A DNA stretch of 10,210 nt, from NCBI GenBank assembly GCA_946627905.1, contig CAMOVY010000028.1, positions 1 through 10,210 on the forward strand. The letters run 5' to 3'. The notes under the pieces are model-generated. The model was not told the DNA's origin and did no database searches. It was given only the letters and a program-made list of their open reading frames with translations. Source of the DNA: an uncultured Clostridia bacterium. Its GTDB lineage: Bacteria > Bacillota > Clostridia > Christensenellales > Borkfalkiaceae. Shown piece after piece: positions 6,731 to 10,210 of this stretch. The first letter of the stretch is position 1. Each line of letters opens with the position of its first letter. Made by a program: the position numbers and the translations under genes.

Positions 6731-7575
6731 TTATTGTAATATATTTTCCGCATCGAAAGTGCGTCTATATCCTGCGTTCCAGCAGATTCGCAAACGATAT
6801 ACGGCTGTAGCCCGAATTTTTTAAGCGCCGCGCTGAGCGGAGCAAATTCAGGACCGTAAACGTCATCTTCAAAAGTCAAGTGCCTTACTTCGCCGCGGGC
6901 GGAATATTCGATTTTAGAAAAATGCACGTGAAAGTCTTTCATCCTGTCAAAACCTAATTCGCTTATCATATACGACAAAAGGTTTTCGTAGTCCGCTTGT
7001 GTTTTAAGGCTGCCTTGCTCCCGCGCGTTCACGTGCCCGAAGTCCACGCACGGCGTAAACACTTTATCCGTCTTGCAAAATTCGGCAATCTCTTCTACCG
7101 TGCCTATCTGGGCGAGTTTGCCCATCGTTTCGGGGCAGAACATAACCTTTTCAAGCCCCGCGGAATATATCCTGTCGCATAAAAGGTTAAACCGCTCTTT
7201 AGTCAGCGCCACCGCGTCTTTTCTCTCGGCTTTGCCCTGACTTGCGGGGTGAAAAACAACCCTGTTTCCGCCCAGCAAAACCACCTTTTTTGCGGAATCT
7301 ATTATATAGCCTATGGACTTTTCCGCCATATCGTCGTCGGGATTAGCAAGGTTAATATAGTACGGCGCGTGAACGCTTATTTCCACGCCCGCAGCATAAA
7401 ACGCCGCGGCAAGTTGCTTTGCCTTGCCGTCCGAAAGATTTACGCCGCGCCCGAAAGAGTATTCAAAGCAGTCGAGCCCTAAATTTTTAACCCATACAGC
7501 GGAATCTTCGCTTTTAGAATATCCCGCGTCAAAAAATGCCTGCGAATTACCGCTCGGACCGAATTTTATACCCAT
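6727..7575 (-). CDS. Endonuclease IV-like (AP endonuclease family 2) TIM-barrel protein
   Basis: A 282-residue TIM-barrel metalloprotein related to E. coli Nfo, which cleaves DNA at abasic sites. Residues matching the trinuclear zinc ligands are His69 (SVHAPYYINL), His109 (VVFHPA), Glu149 (CPETMGK), Asp178 and His181 (CVDFGHVNAR), His216 (DFHVHFSKIEY) and Glu263 (VCESAGT). The Asp-Arg-His motif of Nfo appears instead as EVRH (229-232), so one ligand Asp is not in place unless Glu229 substitutes. The opening FGPSGNS and FEYSFGRGV strings recall a Clostridia subgroup usually annotated only as TIM-barrel or deoxyribonuclease IV. A DNA repair role is plausible but not secure; a sugar isomerase-like activity on the same fold is the alternative. 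The start is 6 bases after the ribF stop with no clear Shine-Dalgarno sequence, suggesting translational coupling. Confidence 0.8.
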   Translation of the reverse strand: MGIKFGPSGNSQAFFDAGYSKSEDSAVWVKNLGLDCFEYSFGRGVNLSDGKAKQLAAAFYAAGVEISVHAPYYINLANPDDDMAEKSIGYIIDSAKKVVLLGGNRVVFHPASQGKAERKDAVALTKERFNLLCDRIYSAGLEKVMFCPETMGKLAQIGTVEEIAEFCKTDKVFTPCVDFGHVNAREQGSLKTQADYENLLSYMISELGFDRMKDFHVHFSKIEYSARGEVRHLTFEDDVYGPEFAPLSAALKKFGLQPYIVCESAGTQDIDALSMRKIYYNN

Positions 7576-7581
7576 AATTAT

Positions 7582-8463
7582 TTATTTTATTGAAGCAAGG
7601 TCAATAGCCAACTGCTTTTTCAAATCTTCTTCGCTGAAAAACTTGCGGATTTCGCGCAGATACGCGTCGAAAAACAGGGTTATTTCCTTATCGTACAAAT
7701 CGCCGTCAAAGCCCGCGATATGCGCTTCTATCACCGTTTCCGTGCCGCCGAACGTGGGGCGCGAACCGAAATTTATTATCGCGTCGAATTTTTTATCTTC
7801 CAAAAACACGTGCCCCGCGTACACGCCTTCGTGCAAGGGCTGTTTATGCTTTTCGAGTTTTAAGTTGGCGGTCGGAAAGCCTAAAGCAGTGCCTACGCCC
7901 CTGTCTTTTACCACTTTGCCCGTTATTGAAAACGGTCTGCCGAGAAGCGCGTTCGCGCCGACGATGTCCCCCGCGGAAAGCAGAATTTTTATGCGCGAAG
8001 TAGAGACTTTTTTGCCGTCTTCAGATAGCGTGTCGACGACTTTTAACGCTTGCGAGTTGGTTGCGGCGTATCTACTAAGGTCTTCTAAATTGCCTTTGGC
8101 AAACTTGCCGAATTTATAATCTTCGCCGCAAACGTAGCCCTTTATGTCAAGTTTTTTGTTAAGCCAATTTAAAAAGGCGAGTTTTCCCATAGACAGAAAA
8201 TTAAAGTCGACGGACTGCACGAACACGTCGTCCACGCCCATTTCTTTAAATATTGCCGTACGTTCTTTAACCGAATACACGTATTTATCCGCGCGGCGCG
8301 AAAGCGTCGCGCGCAAATTGCCGTCGAAAGTTAAAACGGTAGTCGTTGCAGACAACTCTTTAGCAAGCGCCTGCGCGCTTTCGATAACCTTTCTGTGTCC
8401 TAAATGAACGCTGTCGAAATATCCCAAAGCCACGACGGTGGGCGTTAAAATTTTACCTGACAT
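7582..8463 (-). CDS. ribF: Bifunctional riboflavin kinase/FAD synthetase
   Basis: RibF phosphorylates riboflavin to FMN and adenylates FMN to FAD in the cytoplasm. The 293 residues hold both modules. The N-terminal FMN adenylyltransferase has GYFDSVHLGH (14-23, the HxGH nucleotidyltransferase motif), GEDYKFGKFAKGN (113-125) and STSRIK (154-159). The C-terminal riboflavin kinase has TGKVVKDRGVGTALGFPTAN (181-200) with the PTAN motif, LHEGVYAG (210-217), INFGSRPTFGG (230-240) and catalytic Glu246 in VIEAHI. Ser18 stands where most relatives have Gly in FDGVH. The ATG at 8463 overlaps the truB end by 11 bases in the common truB-ribF arrangement, with no strong ribosome site, so coupling is likely. 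Its FMN product would supply flavoproteins such as the flavodiiron enzyme in this window, though that gene is not in the operon. Confidence 0.96.
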   Translation of the reverse strand: MSGKILTPTVVALGYFDSVHLGHRKVIESAQALAKELSATTTVLTFDGNLRATLSRRADKYVYSVKERTAIFKEMGVDDVFVQSVDFNFLSMGKLAFLNWLNKKLDIKGYVCGEDYKFGKFAKGNLEDLSRYAATNSQALKVVDTLSEDGKKVSTSRIKILLSAGDIVGANALLGRPFSITGKVVKDRGVGTALGFPTANLKLEKHKQPLHEGVYAGHVFLEDKKFDAIINFGSRPTFGGTETVIEAHIAGFDGDLYDKEITLFFDAYLREIRKFFSEEDLKKQLAIDLASIK

Positions 8464-9301
8464 ACGCTTTTATTTTTAACCTTCCTTCTGTTGCTTCGCC
8501 GATACCCCAAAAATCAGAACCGTTATAAACTCTGTAAACGCCGCCCGTAAAACCGTAGTCTTCGTACACGCCGTCTAAAATCTTTTTCGCCTGAGTTTCG
8601 GTTAAAACAAGTTTTTCGTAATCCACCGCAAAGTCCGCGGGAATTATAAATTTTTCGGGCGTAGCGGAACTTAAAAGTTCGTCGACCGATACGGAATTAT
8701 CCAAAGTAAACTTACCGCTTGCCGTGCGTTCTAACGCACTCATCACCGCAAGCGAACCGCAAGCCGCCCCCAAATCCCGCGCAAGGGAACGTATATACGT
8801 TCCGCCCTTGCAGGTAATTTCAAACTCGTACTCTTTTTCGGAAATTCGCCCGATAAGCGAAAAATCGGTTATTTCTACCCTTTTCGGCGCAAGTGAAAAT
8901 TCCACGCCGCGACGGGCAAGTTGGTAGCCCCTTTTGCCGTCCACGCACTTTGCCGAATAGTTTGGCGGCACTTGTTCTATTATGCCCGTAAATTTATCTA
9001 AATTAGATGTAATTTCCTGTTCCGTCGGAATAATATCCGTCGTGTTTTCGGTTTTACCCGTTGTATCCAGCGTGTCGGTAGAAATGCCGAACAAAAATCG
9101 CGCGCGGTAGGTTTTGGTTTTATCCAAAAGGTACGGGAAAAGCCGAGTGGTTTTATAAAGCCCCACGGGCAGAACGCCCGTCGCCATAGGGTCTAAAGTA
9201 CCCATATGCCCGCAAGGCACGTTAAACAGCCTTTTTACCGCCGCCACCGCCTGCGCCGACGATTTGCCCGCCGCCTTGTTTATGTTTATAAAACCTTTCA
9301 T
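8453..9301 (-). CDS. truB: tRNA pseudouridine(55) synthase
   Basis: TruB converts U55 in the T-loop of tRNAs to pseudouridine. The protein has 282 residues. Motif II, GHMGTLDPMATGVLPVG (31-47), carries catalytic Asp37. KTYRARFLFG (63-72) contains the conserved active-site Tyr region, PPNYSAKCVDGKRGYQLAR (112-130) matches the PPxYSAxK motif, and CKGGTYIRSLARDLG (164-178) is the C-terminal catalytic-domain motif. The last 60 to 70 residues (GVYRVYNGSDFWGIGEA) resemble a PUA-like tail. Met33 replaces the Thr more often seen in GHTGTLDP. The start codon is 2 bases after the nrnA stop and the end overlaps ribF, giving a tightly coupled nrnA-truB-ribF run that is typical of Bacillota, usually downstream of infB and rbfA. 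Confidence 0.97.
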   Translation of the reverse strand: MKGFININKAAGKSSAQAVAAVKRLFNVPCGHMGTLDPMATGVLPVGLYKTTRLFPYLLDKTKTYRARFLFGISTDTLDTTGKTENTTDIIPTEQEITSNLDKFTGIIEQVPPNYSAKCVDGKRGYQLARRGVEFSLAPKRVEITDFSLIGRISEKEYEFEITCKGGTYIRSLARDLGAACGSLAVMSALERTASGKFTLDNSVSVDELLSSATPEKFIIPADFAVDYEKLVLTETQAKKILDGVYEDYGFTGGVYRVYNGSDFWGIGEATEGRLKIKAYVR

Positions 9302-9303
9302 TT

Positions 9304-10210
9304 TCAGTCTTCTAAATATTTGCTTATCGCAACGACAAGCCTATCCACCGCGTCTTCGTAATCGCCCGTTATCTTACAGCCGCTCGCCAAGCGGTGTCCG
9401 CCGCCGCCGAATACCGCCGCAACAGCGTTTACGTCCACCCCTTTAGAACGCAGACTTATCTTGAATTTATTGCTGTCCGTTTCCATAACGCAAGCGCCGA
9501 CTTCCACGCCTTCGACTCCCATAACGAAGTCGATAAACCCTTCGGTTTCTTCCTGCTTTGCGCCCGTCTGCTTAAAATCTTTAAGCATCACGCTTGCAAT
9601 CGCTATTCTGCCGCCGTTAAAATAGCGGATATCCGTCATAGTCTTGCCGAACAGTTTTGCGCGTTCTTTGCTTTGGCGTGTAAACGCGTGAAAATACAGG
9701 TTATTCATATCCGCGCCGAACTCAACGAGTTTCGCCGCGTCGTAAAAAGTCCGCGCGCTGACGTTCTTGTGGCGGAAACCGCCCGTATCCGTCATAACGC
9801 CCAAAGCGAGAAGGTTTGCCATTTCCGCGCTGATAGGCGCGCCCATTTCCGAAATAAGCGCGAACACATTTTCCGCGTTGCTCGACCTAGCGTCCACGTA
9901 ATTGATTTTAGCGTAGCGGGTGTTGGACGAGTGGTGGTCGATTGAATAGGTGTTTTTATGTTTCATAAACGCTTCGGCAAAGTCGCCGAGACGAGTTATT
10001 TCCGCATTGTCTATGGCAATAAGTGCGGAAAATTCCGAAAAATTGCCCGAATAATCGGTGATAATCTTATTTGTCTCTTCCAAAAACAAATATTTCTGCG
10101 GCACGGGGTCGGTACAGAAAACCTGCGCTTCAACGCCCTTGGCTTTAAGCGCGAGTTTTAACGCGCACGCAGAACCTATCGTGTCCCCGTCGGGGCGGGC
10201 GTGGCAGAAC
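9304..10210 (-). CDS. nrnA: DHH-DHHA1 phosphoesterase, NrnA type, 5'-truncated
   Basis: NrnA degrades short oligonucleotides (nanoRNAs) from the 3' or 5' end depending on substrate, and dephosphorylates pAp in many Bacillota. The frame is open to the right edge; the GTG at 10104 is an internal Val (CTDPVPQKY), since upstream codons encode motif I, CHARPDGDTIGS, at about 10167-10205. The start codon lies off the window. Further DHH motifs follow: IAIDNAE (motif II Asp), YSIDHHSSN (the DHH box, motif III) and MTDTGGFRH (motif IV). The C-terminal DHHA1 domain ends with the substrate-binding FGGGGHRLASG glycine loop. About 302 residues are present, so only a short N-terminal piece is missing. The TGA stop is 2 bases before the truB ATG, indicating one operon. 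rbfA is the expected upstream gene. Confidence 0.93.
   Translation of the reverse strand, partial: FCHARPDGDTIGSACALKLALKAKGVEAQVFCTDPVPQKYLFLEETNKIITDYSGNFSEFSALIAIDNAEITRLGDFAEAFMKHKNTYSIDHHSSNTRYAKINYVDARSSNAENVFALISEMGAPISAEMANLLALGVMTDTGGFRHKNVSARTFYDAAKLVEFGADMNNLYFHAFTRQSKERAKLFGKTMTDIRYFNGGRIAIASVMLKDFKQTGAKQEETEGFIDFVMGVEGVEVGACVMETDSNKFKISLRSKGVDVNAVAAVFGGGGHRLASGCKITGDYEDAVDRLVVAISKYLED

Noticed and set aside
7576..7612. A TTGACC string near the ribF 3' end as promoter for the endonuclease IV-like gene
   Set aside because: At 16 to 18 bases spacing the only -10 candidates are poor (ATAATT or TAATTA), and the 6-base gene gap fits co-transcription.
7424..8119. A 231-codon plus-strand open frame opposite ribF and the endonuclease IV-like gene
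   Set aside because: It spans the junction of two well-supported minus-strand genes, is Ser/Pro-rich as complement translations often are, and has no family motif.
9394..9945. A 183-codon plus-strand open frame opposite nrnA
   Set aside because: It lies fully within the DHH phosphoesterase, has no recognisable domain and a composition (His/Arg/Phe-rich) typical of antisense shadows of a biased gene.
9304..10104. Treating the GTG at 10104 as the nrnA start
   Set aside because: The frame continues upstream and encodes DHH motif I (CHARPDGDTIGS), which is essential to the family, so the gene is truncated by the window edge.

Overview
This looks like a chromosomal core-gene segment from a member of the Bacillota, most likely an anaerobic Clostridia-type bacterium. 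The support is gene content and order: nrnA-truB-ribF, an M24 aminopeptidase next to efp, a class A flavodiiron protein, and a YmfI-like reductase. Base composition is moderate in GC, with AT-rich intergenic gaps and strong AAGGAG ribosome sites at some genes. I cannot fix the family or genus from sequence alone. There is no phage, insertion sequence, CRISPR array, tRNA or rRNA, and no gap longer than about 110 bases.

Layout. The left edge holds the 3' part of a plus-strand flavodiiron protein gene (1-713). It converges on a long minus-strand block across a perfect 36-base palindrome (731-766). Read in the minus direction from the right edge, the block runs: nrnA (5' end off the window), truB, ribF, an endonuclease IV-like TIM-barrel gene, an Xaa-Pro aminopeptidase (M24), efp, an SDR reductase, purA, malQ and a VanZ-family membrane protein.

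Transcription units inferred from the sequence. nrnA, truB, ribF and the endonuclease IV-like gene are nearly contiguous (gaps of 2, -11 and 6 bases) and look translationally coupled. A near-consensus promoter overlapping the stop of the endonuclease IV-like gene probably starts a second unit: M24 peptidase, efp, then a terminator-like hairpin, then the SDR gene. purA has its own very good promoter (TTGACA, 17 bp, CATAAT) with an inverted repeat around the -10 box, and a Rho-independent terminator 6 bases after its stop. It is therefore likely monocistronic. malQ and vanZ form the last pair.

How the genes fit together. The most interesting link is efp with the SDR gene. The reductase has the SS[IV]WG..GAS.E..YS..K signature of Bacillus subtilis YmfI, the EF-P 5-aminopentanone reductase, and the EF-P has the matching KPGKG loop lysine. 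With the neighbouring proline-specific peptidase this makes a small proline-themed cluster: EF-P relieves stalling at proline runs, its loop lysine is modified, and the peptidase cleaves Xaa-Pro bonds. The remaining genes are housekeeping functions: nucleotide turnover, tRNA pseudouridylation, FMN/FAD synthesis, AMP synthesis and glucan metabolism. I see no clearly new multi-gene system. The findings are regulatory details and family variants.
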